Shown in pieces: positions 5,372 to 5,992 of a stretch of DNA of 5,992 bases. A program made the translations under genes and the position numbers. Below the pieces are notes generated by a model. That model was not told the DNA's origin. It searched no databases and saw only the letters and a program-made list of their open reading frames with translations. Source of the stretch: Acidianus hospitalis (GTDB lineage: Archaea > Thermoproteota > Thermoprotei_A > Sulfolobales > Sulfolobaceae); the NCBI GenBank assembly GCA_003086435.1, contig QEFD01000047.1, forward strand, positions 1 through 5,992. Direction: 5' to 3'. The number at the start of each line of letters is the position of its first letter. Position 1 is the stretch's first letter.

Positions 5372-5992
5372 TCAATTTATACCTTCTATATCTATTCCTA
5401 ACTCCCTAGCAATTTCCCTATATCTATTCCTTATAGTTACTTGCGTTACTCCAGACACTTCTGAGATCTCTCTTTGAGATCTCCTTTCTCCGTTAATGTT
5501 TGCAGCTATATATACTGCCGCTGCTGCAATACTTGCAGGATCTTTACCAGAAGTTATTCCAGCTTTCTTAGCTCTCTCCACGATCTCCGTAGCCGCAGTC
5601 ATTACTTTACCACTAAGTCCTAATAATGAAGCTATCTTCATTACATAGTACTTAGGATCGCTTGCAGGAACTTCTGTAACATCTTCCCTTAATAATAATC
5701 TATAAGCCTTTCCTATCTCTTTCTTATTAGCAGAGGTAGCTTTGCTTATTTCGTCTAAAGTTGTCGGAATATTCATCTTTCTACAAGCTGCGTAAACTGA
5801 TGCTGCAACTACTTCTTCTATGCTTCTACCTTTTATTAGTTTTTTCTCTAGTGCTTTTCTATAAATTATTGCAGCTTCTTCTTTAACTGCCTTTGGTAGT
5901 CCTAAATTGTCTATTATTCTCTCTAGTATTGTCATAGCCTTAACTAAGTTCCTCTGTTCTGAAGTACCTACCCTAGATCTTATCTGTAATTT
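5372..5992 (-). CDS. tfb: Transcription initiation factor B (TFB), C-terminal two-thirds; 5' end outside the window
   Basis: TFB is the archaeal TFIIB homologue. It binds TATA-bound TBP and the BRE and recruits RNA polymerase. The visible 206 residues hold both cyclin-like repeats. The first runs from EQRNLVKAM through [18 protein letters not shown] to [14 protein letters not shown]. The second runs from [15 protein letters not shown] through [16 protein letters not shown] to the BRE-reading helix-turn-helix [20 protein letters not shown]. The frame stays open to the window edge with typical TFB linker sequence ([11 protein letters not shown]), so the Met at 5933-5935 is internal and not the start. 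The N-terminal zinc ribbon and B-finger, about 100 residues, lie outside. Sulfolobales carry several TFB paralogues. This one differs at many positions from the TFB1 sequence I remember (for example LREDVTEVP where I recall LRELDVSVP), so the paralogue is left open. Confidence 0.96.
   Translation of the reverse strand, partial: KLQIRSRVGTSEQRNLVKAMTILERIIDNLGLPKAVKEEAAIIYRKALEKKLIKGRSIEEVVAASVYAACRKMNIPTTLDEISKATSANKKEIGKAYRLLLREDVTEVPASDPKYYVMKIASLLGLSGKVMTAATEIVERAKKAGITSGKDPASIAAAAVYIAANINGERRSQREISEVSGVTQVTIRNRYREIARELGIDIEGIN
5386..5431. repeat. 14-bp direct repeat in the TFB 3' end
   Basis: CTATATCTATTCCT occurs at 5386-5399 and again at 5418-5431, 32 bp apart. On the coding strand the upstream copy (5418-5431) encodes part of the conserved RNRYREI. 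The other copy is read in a different frame and encodes part of the variable tail GIDIEG. The repeat is seen directly; it may be chance in AT-rich DNA or a trace of local duplication. Confidence 0.4.

Noticed and set aside
5462..5483. Two copies of palindromic GAGATCTC 13 bp apart
   Set aside because: They fall in the codons for the conserved TFB helix-turn-helix (RRSQREISE) and are explained by the amino-acid sequence, so an operator is not needed.
5933..5935. ATG as the start of a 187-aa TFB
   Set aside because: The frame stays open to the window edge and the extra residues match the TFB linker. A start here would also cut off part of the first cyclin repeat.
1..5992. Insertion sequences, CRISPR arrays, rRNA or C/D box sRNA genes
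   Set aside because: I found no transposase motifs, no regularly spaced repeats and no rRNA signatures. In the intergenic gaps I found no paired C and D boxes with convincing spacing.

Overview
The window reads as chromosome of a thermoacidophilic crenarchaeon, most likely a member of the Sulfolobales. The evidence is a transcription factor B (TFB) gene at the right edge, low GC with Ile/Lys/Tyr/Asn-rich proteins, TATA-like boxes 25-28 nt upstream of start codons (leaderless mRNAs), TTG and GTG starts, a GAGGT-type Shine-Dalgarno at an internal operon gene, and short T-runs instead of bacterial terminators. The species cannot be fixed from the sequence alone.

Layout, left to right. A 131-aa protein of unknown function lies on the minus strand (37-432). 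It diverges across a 55-bp promoter region from a two-gene plus-strand operon (488-2208). That operon encodes the ATPase and permease of an ABC-2 type exporter, and the two genes overlap by 19 nt. It converges on a minus-strand ParA/MinD-like ATPase gene (2272-3045); the 63-bp gap is flanked by a long-loop inverted repeat. The ATPase gene has its own TATA box and a GTG start.

Upstream of the ATPase, on the same strand, is a tightly overlapping three-gene membrane-protein cassette read from 5311 down to 3125. It encodes a 554-aa polytopic protein with a large Cys-rich, sequon-rich extracellular domain, a 112-aa four-helix protein with a polybasic C-tail, and an 80-aa two-helix protein with a polybasic N-tail. 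The cassette has a clear leaderless promoter. The end of a TFB gene, also on the minus strand, fills 5372-5992 and runs off the window.

How they may work together. The exporter is a self-contained unit of unknown substrate. The three membrane proteins are translationally linked and probably form one complex. The 554-aa member has the overall plan of GT-C/YfhO/PTPS-related membrane proteins, so work on envelope glycans or lipids is possible but unproven. The downstream ATPase has a degenerate P-loop without the ParA signature lysine and has no DNA-binding ParB/SegB partner in view. It may serve the membrane cassette rather than chromosome segregation, but this rests on co-orientation only. This membrane cassette plus unusual ATPase is the best candidate for something undescribed here. 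The rest is ordinary for the Sulfolobales.
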